NCBI GenBank assembly: GCA_947090765.1
Contig: OX352322.1
Location: 3,021,501 to 3,085,500 of the forward strand
DNA: 64,000 nucleotides
Origin: Pseudomonas sp. MM223
GTDB lineage: Bacteria > Pseudomonadota > Gammaproteobacteria > Pseudomonadales > Pseudomonadaceae
Direction: 5' to 3'
Positions within the stretch are counted from its first letter, which is position 1; each line of letters starts with the position of its first letter. Below the pieces are notes generated by a model. It searched no databases. It was not told where the DNA came from and saw only the letters and a program-made list of their open reading frames with translations. Below, piece after piece: positions 17,038-25,739 of this stretch. A program made the position numbers and the translations under genes.

Positions 17038-18322
17038 GCCGCGCATTGTGGTGCTGGGCGCCGGCCCTGCGGGGGCTGCCACGGCCATTGGCCTGCGGCG
17101 GTTGGGCTACACCGTCACGGTGGTGTCGGAGTGGCGCCGTTTTGCGGCGGTTGAAGGGGTTTCGCAGCGGGTGCTGGAGGGCTTGCGGCATGCGGGCCTT
17201 GGCGGGGCCTTGAGCCAGGCGGCCATGCCGGCTACCCGGCAGGTGCACTGGAATGGCCAGCACTTGCAAATGAACCAGGAGTTTCTGCTGGACCGCCAAC
17301 GGTTTGACCGGGCGCTGCGCGACGACCTTCAGCGTGCAGGCGTGAGCATGGTCGAGGGGCGTGTGCGTGAGGTGGTGCACGAGGGCGGTCATCGTGTTCG
17401 CCTGGACGATGGGCAGGTACTGGTCGCAGACTTCCTCGTCGAGGCCCGAGGCCGCCAGGCACCGCTGGCTGCGGACCGCTTGCGCGGGCCGGAAACGGTC
17501 AGCCTGCTTAATACCTGGCAGGGTAGCCCCGCGGCGCCTGCGTCGGCAGTGGAAAGCCTGGAGGATGGCTGGGCGTGGATGGCGCGGTTGGAGGATGGCC
17601 GCTGTTACTGGCAAGTCACGCTGGACGCCGCCGGGCTGCCGGGCAAGTCCGAGCTGGCTGCCTACTGCGCCGAGCGCCGAGGCCAGAGTTCTGTTGTCGT
17701 CGAACTGTTCGGTGCGCGAGTGCTGGAGCCGGCGCAGGTGCATGCACGCAGCAGCACGGCAATCTTGGCGGGCGATTGCGTCGGGGAAGACTGGCTGCGG
17801 GTAGGTGATGCCGCCATGGCGGTTGACCCCCTGTCGGGGAACGGTATTTTCCAGTCGCTGTCTTCGGCATTGCAGGCGCCTGTGGTGATCAACACCTTGC
17901 TGCGCAAACCCGAACGCGCAGGCTTGGCGCGCCAGTTTCATCAGCAGCGGATCGAGCAGTTGTTCCTGCGCTTTGCCCGCATTGGCCGTGATTTCTATGC
18001 CCAGGAGCAAAGCCGGGTGGGGCAACCGTTCTGGGCCCGGCGCCAAGGTTGGCCAGATGCGCAGCCGCTGCACCTGAGCGCCGACTGGCGGGCGGTGCGA
18101 GTGGCACGGCAACCGGTGCTGCGTGACGGGCTGGTGGATGAAGCCGAGGTCGTGGTAACGGCTGACCAGCCGCTGGGGGTTTGGCATCTGCAAGGTGTGG
18201 AATTGGCACCGATAGTGCGCGGGCTGCAGGCTGGCCAGGCGCTGAGTGCCGTGCTTGAGGGGCAGCCGGTCGAGCATCAGAAAATGCTGCGACGGTGGCT
18301 CACTGAGCAGGGCTATACCTGA
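17030..18322 (+). CDS. qhpG: FAD-dependent monooxygenase QhpG
   Basis: The 430-residue protein opens with the Rossmann FAD motif VVLGAGPAGAATA, and the second FAD motif DWLRVGDAAMAVDPLSGNG lies at about 255-275. This is the class A flavin monooxygenase / tryptophan halogenase layout. QhpG dihydroxylates the gamma-subunit Trp that becomes cysteine tryptophylquinone. It is the last gene of the regulator-qhpFEG run. The 52 bases to the convergent MFS gene contain a GGGCTGC/GCAGCCC hairpin without a T-run. Confidence 0.85.
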   Translation: MAEPRIVVLGAGPAGAATAIGLRRLGYTVTVVSEWRRFAAVEGVSQRVLEGLRHAGLGGALSQAAMPATRQVHWNGQHLQMNQEFLLDRQRFDRALRDDLQRAGVSMVEGRVREVVHEGGHRVRLDDGQVLVADFLVEARGRQAPLAADRLRGPETVSLLNTWQGSPAAPASAVESLEDGWAWMARLEDGRCYWQVTLDAAGLPGKSELAAYCAERRGQSSVVVELFGARVLEPAQVHARSSTAILAGDCVGEDWLRVGDAAMAVDPLSGNGIFQSLSSALQAPVVINTLLRKPERAGLARQFHQQRIEQLFLRFARIGRDFYAQEQSRVGQPFWARRQGWPDAQPLHLSADWRAVRVARQPVLRDGLVDEAEVVVTADQPLGVWHLQGVELAPIVRGLQAGQALSAVLEGQPVEHQKMLRRWLTEQGYT

Positions 18323-18374
18323 GAACCCAGGGCTGCAAGGCAGCCCAAGGTCCCGGATCGGAGCCTCTGAACAG

Positions 18375-19616
18375 CTATTCGCTCACCGCCGTCAGTTTAC
18401 TGCGCCCGACCGTGCGCAGCGGGGCGGTTTCTATCAGCCCCAACCCCAACACCCCAACCACGATTGCGCACCCTGCCTGTAGCAGTAGCGGGGCGCCGAG
18501 CCCATGAAGGTCCGCCAGCCAGCCACCCAGTACGGGGCTGAGCACGCCGCCGACCACTTCACCCATGCCCATCACCAGCCCGACGCAAGCGGCAATGCGG
18601 TGAACCGGTACGGTTTCGGATGGAATGGTGGCCATGAAGATCGGCGCCACACCGCTGGCCGACCAGGTGATGAACAACACCGTGCAAAGCATCCAGAACG
18701 GCCCTTGAAAGTACAGCGCTGCCAGCGGCGTGAGCGCCCCGACCAGGGAGAACACCACCACCACCGCGCGCCGGCCCAGGCGGTCGGAAAGCGCAGGCAC
18801 GATGAAACTGCAGAGGGTGGCGCTGGCCCCCAGCACGCTCATCAGGATGCCCATGTCGGTGGAGCCGAACTGCCGCTCGTTCATGTAGTACACCGGCATG
18901 AACGCCCACCCCAGCACCATCCAGGCCACGTAGAAACACGCGATGAGCATGCTCAACCAGACGTTGCGATAACGCAGCAGCTCCAACAGCGAACCCGCGT
19001 CGGCGGGCTGCGAGGTGGGCTGTGCAACGACTACCTCCTTGGGCTCACGTACGTACTTCCAGATCATGCAGGCGGCGATCAGGCCGGGGATGCCCGCAAC
19101 GATGAACGCAAGGCGCCAATGGTAGTGGCTGGCAATGGCCACCAGCAGCAGGGGCGCGATACACGAGCCCAGCAGGTTGCTGCCAAAGTTCTGCATGATG
19201 CCCATGTTATGGCCGCGACGGCTGGCCGTGGAGTTCATCGCCATCAGGGTTTGCGAGATAGGCAGTATCGGGCCCTCGGCCACCCCCATCAGCAGGCGGG
19301 CAGCCAGCAGCATGAAGAAGGTGCTGGCCAGCCCGGAAAAGAACGAGCACACCGAAAACACGATCACGGCCACCAACAGGTACGGCTTGCGGCGCCCGCT
19401 GCGATCGGAGCGGGCGCCCAGCAGGTAGCCGGACAATGCCCAGGTCAATGACAGGGCCGAAACCAGCAAGCCGATCTGGGTGTTGCTCAAGGACAGGTCA
19501 GCGGCCACGAAGGGGGCCAGGAAACTCATGGCATTACGGTCGAAGAAAACAAAACCGAAGCTGAGGCTGAGCACGAACAGCAAGCGGTTTTCGTAGGAAG
19601 AGAACCAGCGGCGCAT
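18375..19616 (-). CDS. MFS transporter, ACS-like, of the inserted catabolic module
   Basis: The 413-residue protein has twelve hydrophobic segments and MFS loop motifs GARSDRSGRRKP (between helices 2 and 3) and SDRLGRRAV (between 8 and 9), with the early FFDRNAMSF segment common in anion:cation symporters for organic acids and aromatics. It is transcribed from a sigma-54-type site at 19686-19700 with upstream TTGATCAA repeats, divergently from the XylR-type regulator. Uptake of the pathway substrate is inferred. Confidence 0.88.
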   Translation of the reverse strand: MRRWFSSYENRLLFVLSLSFGFVFFDRNAMSFLAPFVAADLSLSNTQIGLLVSALSLTWALSGYLLGARSDRSGRRKPYLLVAVIVFSVCSFFSGLASTFFMLLAARLLMGVAEGPILPISQTLMAMNSTASRRGHNMGIMQNFGSNLLGSCIAPLLLVAIASHYHWRLAFIVAGIPGLIAACMIWKYVREPKEVVVAQPTSQPADAGSLLELLRYRNVWLSMLIACFYVAWMVLGWAFMPVYYMNERQFGSTDMGILMSVLGASATLCSFIVPALSDRLGRRAVVVVFSLVGALTPLAALYFQGPFWMLCTVLFITWSASGVAPIFMATIPSETVPVHRIAACVGLVMGMGEVVGGVLSPVLGGWLADLHGLGAPLLLQAGCAIVVGVLGLGLIETAPLRTVGRSKLTAVSE

Positions 19617-19685
19617 GGTGTATCTCCTGCATGATTATTGTTATTGGATTACGCGACGTTCAAAGGCGTCCGCCAGCAGGTGATA

Positions 19686-19700
19686 GCAAACGCCAGGCCA
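19686..19700 (-). promoter_or_regulatory. candidate sigma-54 promoter of the MFS gene
   Basis: On the minus strand the site reads TGGC, seven bases, then TTTGC with correct GG/GC spacing, 70 bases before the MFS start. The enhancer-like repeats at 19766-19806 lie 66 bases further upstream. Confidence 0.6.
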
Positions 19701-19765
19701 ATCACGCAGGGCGGCCCCAAGCCCTTGAATACAAGGCATCAAGCTGGGCGTGGTGCGGGGCAAGC

Positions 19766-19806
19766 CTTGATCTTTGTTGATCAAGCTGGCAAAAGTTGAT
19801 GATCAA
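19766..19806. promoter_or_regulatory. XylR-family enhancer-like repeats
   Basis: TTGATC (19767), TTGATCAA (19777-19784) and TTGATGATCAA (19796-19806) resemble the TTGATCAA half-sites bound by XylR/DmpR regulators. They lie between the divergent MFS and regulator genes, so they could serve activation of the transporter and autoregulation. Confidence 0.65.
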
Positions 19807-19867
19807 ATAACGGCCTGGCCATCGCGTGGCACCGTCCGTGCGCAGAACAAGAACAACAGGAGAAGGT

Positions 19868-21607
19868 ATGAGTCGTTCATCCACCGCGGCACCCCGCGAT
19901 ACCGTGTCGCGGGCCCCTCAGGCCTATGAAACCAGCAGCCCGACCCCGGCCGACCTGCGTCGCTACCTGCGGTTTTCGGATGAGGATGCGCGTATCTGGC
20001 TGGATGACCAGAGCATGGTCATGCTGCACTCCAGCGCCCTGGGTGCGTTGCGCCGCGAACTGATCGAAAGCGTGGGGCGCGAAGGCGCGCGGCGTATCCT
20101 GATGCGCATCGGTTATTCGGCGGGTAGCCAGGATGCCGCGCTGGTACGCAAGCGCTGGCCGGCATCGGACGAGCGCAGCTCATTCATTGCCGGCGGCCGG
20201 CTGCATGCGTTGCAGGGTGTGGTGCGGGTGGAAACGGTCGACCTTGACCTGGACATCGAACGCGGCCACTTCCACGGGGAATACCTGTGGCACGATTCGC
20301 GCGAAGCCCATGAGCACATCGCCCACTACGGGGTTGGCGACGAAGCCGCGTGCTGGATGACCCTAGGCTATGCAGCCGGTTATGCCAGTGCCTTCATCGG
20401 CAAGCTGGTGGTGTACCGCGAGGTCGAATGCGTGGCCGCCGGCGGCCGCTGCTGCCGGATTGTCGGCGACACGGCAGATCGTTTGCCAGACCATGAGCAC
20501 GGCGCCGAGCAGCGTTACTGGGACCCTTCGCACTTCATTCAGATGAACTCGATCTGGTCGCCTTCCGATGGCGAGGCAGCACAACCGGCCTGCACGGCCA
20601 GCAGCTTGCCGCTGCAGGACGACATGGTCGGTATTTCTGCAGCGTTCAGCGTTGCCCGTCATCAGATTGCGCAAGTGGCACCCACCCGAGCCTCGGTGTT
20701 GTTCAGCGGTGAATCGGGGGTGGGCAAGGAGGTGTTCGCCAAGGCGCTGCATCGGCTCAGCCCGCGCGCCCAACAGCCCTTGGTGGCCGTGAACTGTGCG
20801 GCGTTGCCGGAAAGCCTGCTGGAAGCCGAACTGTTCGGTGCGGAAAAAGGGGCGTACACCGGTGCAACGCAGGCGCGTGCCGGCCGCTTTGAACGGGCCT
20901 CTGGGGGCACGCTGTTCCTGGATGAAATCCAGGCCTTGAGCATGAGCGCCCAAAGCAAGCTGCTGCGGGCCTTGCAAGAGGGAGAAATCGAGCGGGTGGG
21001 GGGCAACAGGCCGATCAAGGTCGACTTGCGGGTGGTTGCTGCGACCAACGCCAACCTGCGCGAAGCGATTGCCCGCGGTACCTTCCGCGAAGACCTGTTC
21101 TTCAGGCTCAACGTGTTCCCCATCCACCTGCCACCGCTGCGCGAGCGTCGGGATGATATCCCGCTACTGATGGAGCACTTCTTCAAACACTTCACCCAAC
21201 TGCACGGCAAGCAGGTCACCGGGTTCAGTGCCCGGGCGGTGGAAGCGCTGCTCAACTACAGCTACCCCGGCAACGTACGGGAGCTGCAAAACCTGGTGGA
21301 GCGGGGGGTGATTGCGGCGCCCGGGCAAGGGGCTATCCGTACCCAGCACCTGTTCCCCTCCGGTGAGCAGGCGCCCCGCGCCGGGTTGGGCGTGGGCGGT
21401 GACGGCAGCCTGTGCAACCCGGCCAGCGAACCTGACGCGCAGGCTTCGCCCATGGCCGAACTCAAGCACGCCATTCACAACCAGCAACTGGAGCAATACC
21501 GGCTGGTCTTGCAGGCCTGCAATGGCAACCTGTCTGCCGCAGCACGGCAATTGGGCATCAGCCGCCCGCAGCTGGCCTACCGGCTGAAGGCCCATGGGCA
21601 GGGGTGA
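19868..21607 (+). CDS. XylR/DmpR-type sigma-54 activator with aromatic-sensing domain
   Basis: The 579-residue protein has an N-terminal XylR_N domain (about 35-140), a V4R domain with clustered Cys ([14 protein letters not shown], about 185-205), a linker, an AAA+ domain with Walker A GESGVGKE near 281 and GAYTGA, and a C-terminal Fis HTH ([20 protein letters not shown]). This class binds an aromatic effector directly and activates from TTGATCAA sites. ATG 19868 follows AGGAGAAGG. Such sites lie before the MFS gene, the porin and the cupin operon, so it probably controls all three. Confidence 0.92.
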   Translation: MSRSSTAAPRDTVSRAPQAYETSSPTPADLRRYLRFSDEDARIWLDDQSMVMLHSSALGALRRELIESVGREGARRILMRIGYSAGSQDAALVRKRWPASDERSSFIAGGRLHALQGVVRVETVDLDLDIERGHFHGEYLWHDSREAHEHIAHYGVGDEAACWMTLGYAAGYASAFIGKLVVYREVECVAAGGRCCRIVGDTADRLPDHEHGAEQRYWDPSHFIQMNSIWSPSDGEAAQPACTASSLPLQDDMVGISAAFSVARHQIAQVAPTRASVLFSGESGVGKEVFAKALHRLSPRAQQPLVAVNCAALPESLLEAELFGAEKGAYTGATQARAGRFERASGGTLFLDEIQALSMSAQSKLLRALQEGEIERVGGNRPIKVDLRVVAATNANLREAIARGTFREDLFFRLNVFPIHLPPLRERRDDIPLLMEHFFKHFTQLHGKQVTGFSARAVEALLNYSYPGNVRELQNLVERGVIAAPGQGAIRTQHLFPSGEQAPRAGLGVGGDGSLCNPASEPDAQASPMAELKHAIHNQQLEQYRLVLQACNGNLSAAARQLGISRPQLAYRLKAHGQG

Positions 21608-21608
21608 A

Positions 21609-21648
21609 TTGATGATCGAGCTTGATCAAAGCGCATCAATTTGATCAA
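21609..21648. promoter_or_regulatory. XylR-family enhancer-like repeats upstream of the OprB-like porin
   Basis: TTGATGATC, TTGATCAA (21622-21629) and TTGATCAA (21641-21648) lie 65 bases upstream of the sigma-54 promoter at 21713. Confidence 0.7.
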
Positions 21649-21712
21649 CCCGGGCAACGCGTACGTTTGGCAAAACCCCATGATACAGGGCGTTTCGCCG
21701 TGCCCAGGGGGC

Positions 21713-21727
21713 TGGCACAGCCCTTGC
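21713..21727 (+). promoter_or_regulatory. sigma-54 promoter of the OprB-like porin gene
   Basis: TGGCAC, five bases, TTGC is a full match to the -24/-12 consensus. It lies 75 bases before the porin ATG. Confidence 0.8.
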
Positions 21728-21801
21728 GATGCACCTGGCGCGACTTCCTGAAGCGGTAGTTTCAGGTCGCACTTCATAACAACAAAAACAGAGAGTGCAT
21801 C

Positions 21802-23076
21802 ATGAATGCTCAACCGAGCGGCACCTGGGTGCCTGGCGTTCGCGTTACCGCCTTGTCCATCGTTTTAACCGCCTTTGCGTGTGCTGCCCACGCGCAGGAG
21901 GCGATCAAACTGGACTTGCAAGTGTGGAACCTGTCGGTGAAAAACCTGGATACCGGCCCCGACCCTTACCACTATGCCAACAGTGGCAATGTGTTCGCCG
22001 GTGTCGAGGGCGACCTTGACGCACTGGCCAACATAGCCGGGGCATCGTTCAGCTTGCAGTACGTGTTCTTCCCGTTCATGCGGGGTGAAGGGCAGCCCGC
22101 CCAGGACAGTTGGCAGGGCAAGGCGGGGAGTTTCTTTGCCGGGGCCCCGATGCACAACGACATCGATACCGGCTACCTGGCACGCTTCACCTGGAACCAG
22201 CGCCTGTTGCAGGACCGCCTGGAATTGGCGGTGGGCCGCAGCAATGCCCGTCAGCACTTCTACATGGCCAACTGTGAAAACGTGATCACCTGCAACGACC
22301 CGGTCATCGACAACTCCACCGGTATCCTGCCTTACCCCTATGGCAGTTGGGGTGGCTACGCCCGTTATCGTTTTGGTTCCGCCAGCTACCTGCACAGCGG
22401 GGTGTTCGAGTCCAACCCCCAGCACTACTTCAAACGTACCAAGGGGTTTGACTGGGACCCGGGTGATGCCAGCGGCGTGACCTGGCTGGCCGGGGTAGGG
22501 GCGAAAGCGGATTTTACCCAAGACCCTTATGCGTACCATTACGAACTGAACGGCTTTCATAACACCGGCGAACAGATCGACCCCATGGACGGCCGCTTGC
22601 GCAGGGGGAGCGACGGGTTGCTGTTCAAGTTCCGCCAGACGTTGGCCAGGGAAGGCGAGGCCGCTGTGCCCGAGCGGGGTTGGCAGGTGTTTGGCGCCTG
22701 GTCCTGGAGCGCCGATGACATGCAGCCGTTTTCCCATTTCGCCGAAGTCGGCGTAACCCGGCTTGGCCCGTTCGGTCGGCCGCAGGATACGCTCAACCTC
22801 AAGGCCAGCTACCTGCGCCTGGGGGCGCGCCAGGCAGCCTGGCAGCAGCACGCGCGGCTGCTGGCTACCGGCAGCGATGAGCGTACGCGCCGCGGTGTAT
22901 CACGCATCGAGCTCAACACGCATTGGCAGGTCACCCGCAACCTCGCACTGGAGCCCAGCGTGCAGTACATCTTCAACCCGGACAACTTCTATAACCCCAG
23001 CGCGCCAGTGAGTGGCGACGGTGCGGTAATTGCCCTGGAGGTCATGTACAACCTCGGTTCAGCACTCGGTTTGTAG
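21802..23076 (+). CDS. OprB-like outer-membrane porin
   Basis: The 424-residue precursor has a signal peptide ending AHA|QE, then alternating hydrophobic beta strands, and ends EVMYNLGSALGL. Carbohydrate-selective OprB porins share segments such as QVWNLSVKN, GAKADFTQDPYAYHYELN and EPSVQYIFNPDN. It is monocistronic, with a sigma-54 promoter upstream and a strong hairpin terminator 11 bases after its stop. In this module it probably admits the pathway substrate. The exact substrate cannot be read from sequence. Confidence 0.85.
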   Translation: MNAQPSGTWVPGVRVTALSIVLTAFACAAHAQEAIKLDLQVWNLSVKNLDTGPDPYHYANSGNVFAGVEGDLDALANIAGASFSLQYVFFPFMRGEGQPAQDSWQGKAGSFFAGAPMHNDIDTGYLARFTWNQRLLQDRLELAVGRSNARQHFYMANCENVITCNDPVIDNSTGILPYPYGSWGGYARYRFGSASYLHSGVFESNPQHYFKRTKGFDWDPGDASGVTWLAGVGAKADFTQDPYAYHYELNGFHNTGEQIDPMDGRLRRGSDGLLFKFRQTLAREGEAAVPERGWQVFGAWSWSADDMQPFSHFAEVGVTRLGPFGRPQDTLNLKASYLRLGARQAAWQQHARLLATGSDERTRRGVSRIELNTHWQVTRNLALEPSVQYIFNPDNFYNPSAPVSGDGAVIALEVMYNLGSALGL

Positions 23077-23087
23077 GCCCTGAACGC

Positions 23088-23115
23088 AAACCTCCCGCCG
23101 AAGCGGGAGGTTTTT
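23088..23115. terminator. bidirectional intrinsic terminator
   Basis: AAACCTCCCGC, a CGAA loop and GCGGGAGGTTT form a perfect stem with T/A runs on both sides, between the convergent porin and alcohol dehydrogenase genes. Confidence 0.9.
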
Positions 23116-23135
23116 ACCGATGGTAAATGAAGTGA

Positions 23136-24146
23136 TCAGGCCTGATGAGGCGCAACCATGACCTTGCATTGATGCTGGCGTTGGCGCAGGGCTTCGAATG
23201 CCTGGGGCATTTCGGCCAGCGACACGGTTTCGCTGACCATCGTCAGCGGTGCGGCATCGGGGCCGTCCAGTACGTCAACTGCGGCGCAGAACTCGTCCAT
23301 GTTGAAAAACGCCGACATGATCAGGTTCACCTCCTTGGACACCGCCTGGAACGGCATGAACCTGTCCGCGACCGTGCACAGCCCAAGTACCACAACCGTA
23401 CCCCGTGGGCGAACATGGTCGATGGCCTGGGCAATCAGGCCTGGGCGGCCGACGCATTCGAAAACGATATCGGCTGCGCCGCCCAGGCTTTGCGCAATAC
23501 GCGCTGGGAGGGCGCCGTCGTCTACCAGAAAGTGCGTCGCCCCAAGGTGCAAGGCGCGCTCGCGCTGCCAGTCGCCCAGGTCGGTGATGGCGACGGCGGC
23601 TGCGCCCAGGCGCCTGGCCCAGTAGGCCACGGCCAGGCCGATAGCCCCTGCGCCCAGCACCAGTACCTTCGCGCCAGGCTTTAGCCCTGCGCGCATTACC
23701 CCGTGCAAGGCCACGGCAAGGGGCTCAGCGAGGGCGCTGTCCTTGAGCCCGACACTGCTGGGTATTACCCGGCACTGGTGGCCCTTGGCAGTCGCCCACT
23801 GTGCAAAACCACCCCCCTGCAAGCTGAACGCCGCGCACCAGGCTGGCTCACCGCGCAGGCAACTGCTGCACTGGCCACAACCGCGCAAAGGTGCCACGGC
23901 CACGGCATCACCGACTTTCAGGTTGTTGACCTGCTTGCCACATTCAACCACACGCCCGCTGTATTCATGGCCCAGCACGCTGCCTGGGGCAATATTGAAT
24001 GCAGGGTCCTGGGTCATGTGCAGGTCACTGCCGCAGATGCCGCAGCGGCATACCTCGATCAGGACTTCGTCGGCAGCGGGCACCGGCATTGCAACCGTGC
24101 CCATTTGCAAGGGCTGGTTCAGGCCCTTGAACAGAATCGCTTGCAT
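23136..24146 (-). CDS. zinc-dependent alcohol dehydrogenase (MDR superfamily)
   Basis: The 336-residue protein has catalytic-zinc ligands C (CRCGICGSD), H (GHEYSG), the structural-zinc cysteines CGQCSSCLRGEPAWC, and the nucleotide motif VLGAGAIGLAVAYWA. Two adjacent ATGs exist; the second (24146) has better spacing to GGAGG. It is the third gene of a cupin-SDR-ADH operon. A role in oxidising a hydroxyl of an aromatic side chain is inferred from the cupin and the regulator type; the residues alone only show an NAD(P)-dependent Zn dehydrogenase. Confidence 0.88.
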   Translation of the reverse strand: MQAILFKGLNQPLQMGTVAMPVPAADEVLIEVCRCGICGSDLHMTQDPAFNIAPGSVLGHEYSGRVVECGKQVNNLKVGDAVAVAPLRGCGQCSSCLRGEPAWCAAFSLQGGGFAQWATAKGHQCRVIPSSVGLKDSALAEPLAVALHGVMRAGLKPGAKVLVLGAGAIGLAVAYWARRLGAAAVAITDLGDWQRERALHLGATHFLVDDGALPARIAQSLGGAADIVFECVGRPGLIAQAIDHVRPRGTVVVLGLCTVADRFMPFQAVSKEVNLIMSAFFNMDEFCAAVDVLDGPDAAPLTMVSETVSLAEMPQAFEALRQRQHQCKVMVAPHQA

Positions 24147-24156
24147 CATCGCCTCC

Positions 24157-24975
24157 TCAGTCCACCCGGCCGAGCATCTGCCCGCCATCGATGACGATCT
24201 GCGCGCCGGTGACGTAATCCGAGGCCGGCGAGGCCAGAAACAAGGCCAGGCCTTTGATTTCTTCGGTGGAGGCAATCCGGTGTTGCGGCACCCGTTGGGC
24301 GAACGCTGCACGGTCCGCCGGGTTGCGCAAGCGGCCCCCGGCGATGTTGGTCACGAACGGGCCTGGCGCGATGGCGTTGACGTTGATGCCATAGCGGGCC
24401 AGCTCCATTGCGGCCTGGCGCACCAGTGACGCCGCGCCGGCCTTGGCTGGCATGTAGGGAGTGCCGACGATGGCTTCATTGATGATCGCGGCATTGGAGG
24501 TGGTGACGATGATGCGGCCCTGGCCACGTGGCTTCATCAAGCGCACCGCAGCGCGCAAGGTGGTGAACACCGCGGTGAGGTTGGTTGCCAGTACCTTGTC
24601 CCAGTGCGCTTCGTCCAGCGCCTCCAGTGCGCCCTCGGCGCAGCGCTGGCCCTCGCTGTCCAGAAAGCCGGGGCCGGCGTCGATGCCGGCATTGGCGAAC
24701 ACCACATCCAGCCGGCCATAGCGCTCGCCGATGCGCTCGAAACAGGCATACATCGCCTGGCGATCGGTGGCGTCTACCACTTCGCCGTGCACAGCGAAAC
24801 CCAGCGCGTTCAACCGCGCCACCTGTTCTTGCAGGCGTTTGGCGTCCAGGTCCAGCAGGGTGACCTGTGCCCCGGCTTCGGCCATCACTTCGGCATAGGC
24901 CAGGCCAATGCCGCTGGCGGCGCCAGTGACTACACAGTTCAAGCCTTCGACGGCAAAACGTTCCCAGTATTTCAT
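24157..24975 (-). CDS. short-chain dehydrogenase/reductase
   Basis: The 272-residue classical SDR has TGAASGIG near residue 18, NAG (VVFANAGID), and the catalytic Ser and YMPAK (Tyr-X3-Lys) with a C-terminal IVIDGGQ. The start at 24975 has GGGAGG five to six bases upstream, so an upstream in-frame extension is unlikely. It lies 10 bases from the alcohol dehydrogenase and 34 from the cupin gene, all one transcript. Confidence 0.9.
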   Translation of the reverse strand: MKYWERFAVEGLNCVVTGAASGIGLAYAEVMAEAGAQVTLLDLDAKRLQEQVARLNALGFAVHGEVVDATDRQAMYACFERIGERYGRLDVVFANAGIDAGPGFLDSEGQRCAEGALEALDEAHWDKVLATNLTAVFTTLRAAVRLMKPRGQGRIIVTTSNAAIINEAIVGTPYMPAKAGAASLVRQAAMELARYGINVNAIAPGPFVTNIAGGRLRNPADRAAFAQRVPQHRIASTEEIKGLALFLASPASDYVTGAQIVIDGGQMLGRVD

Positions 24976-25009
24976 CCGCACCTCCCTGTCCGTTGACGGT
25001 TGCACCCGC

Positions 25010-25531
25010 TCACAGGAACAACGCCTGGTTGATCGGCAGCCCGTGTTTTTCGCAATGGCTCACGTAGTGGTTGATGAACCAGAACACGTCGGTGGTTTCG
25101 GTGTGCTGGCCGTGCTCGTCGAAAAACTCGATGGGCCCGTGAATCCAGAACAGCGCCTTCATGCCTTGCGGGTCATCGGAATACAGAGTGTGGGCGGTGC
25201 CTGGGGTTTCGTAGACAAAGCTGCCGGGCCGCGATACCCAGTCGTACTCGTAATACCCCCAGCTGCCTTCCAGCGTCACAGCCGAGACCGCTGCGCGGTG
25301 CCGGTGGGTACCGATGCGCCCGCCGCCCTTGACCCAGAGGATGTTGCACACACTGCCGGTTCGCACATCGAAGCTGAGGTGGCGTATGGCGGCGCAATCG
25401 CCGAACGGTACCCAGGGCGATTCATCTTCGCCGGTGCCGATGTGCCCGCCATGCAGGGCATAGCGGTCGACGATGGCGGCATGGGGCTCAGGCGGCAGTT
25501 GGACAATGCTTGGTTTCAGGGTGGTGTTCAT
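25010..25531 (-). CDS. cupin dioxygenase like 2,4'-dihydroxyacetophenone dioxygenase
   Basis: The 173-residue single cupin has the metal motif GTHRHRAAVSAVTLEG (two His and a Glu) and a third His in GTAHTLYS, plus LSFDVRTGSVCNILWVKGG before it. This pattern and length match 2,4'-dihydroxyacetophenone dioxygenase, a non-heme iron enzyme that cleaves between carbonyl and hydroxymethyl carbons to give an aryl carboxylate and formate. It heads the cupin-SDR-ADH operon behind a sigma-54 promoter. The true substrate may be a related aryl hydroxyketone. Confidence 0.75.
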   Translation of the reverse strand: MNTTLKPSIVQLPPEPHAAIVDRYALHGGHIGTGEDESPWVPFGDCAAIRHLSFDVRTGSVCNILWVKGGGRIGTHRHRAAVSAVTLEGSWGYYEYDWVSRPGSFVYETPGTAHTLYSDDPQGMKALFWIHGPIEFFDEHGQHTETTDVFWFINHYVSHCEKHGLPINQALFL

Positions 25532-25588
25532 GAACAGGCCTCGTTGTTTTGTTTTTATGGTCGAGCGTTGGCTCGCGAGGATGCTTTT

Positions 25589-25603
25589 GCACAGCCTGTG
25601 CCA
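25589..25603 (-). promoter_or_regulatory. sigma-54 promoter of the cupin-SDR-ADH operon
   Basis: On the minus strand: TGGCAC, five bases, GTGC with correct spacing, 58 bases before the cupin ATG. XylR-like repeats lie 72 bases further upstream. Confidence 0.7.
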
Positions 25604-25674
25604 AGCCCTGAAGGGCCTGATTTACTGGAGTTTTGGCGGGTTAAGGTGGTGGGAATTCATGCAGGTCGACAGGC

Positions 25675-25696
25675 TTGATGATCAAATTTGATCAAG
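25675..25696. promoter_or_regulatory. XylR-family enhancer-like repeats upstream of the cupin operon
   Basis: TTGATGATCAAATTTGATCA and the next two bases form overlapping TTGATCAA-type half sites, as in the other two promoter regions of this module. Confidence 0.7.
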
Positions 25697-25739
25697 CCCG
25701 GTGGTGCAGAAGGGGCGCGTTGCGCCCCGTGGTTGCAGG

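Noticed and set aside
18322..18375. Terminator between qhpG and the MFS gene
   Set aside because: The GGGCTGC/GCAGCCC hairpin lacks a T-run in either direction, so an intrinsic terminator cannot be claimed.
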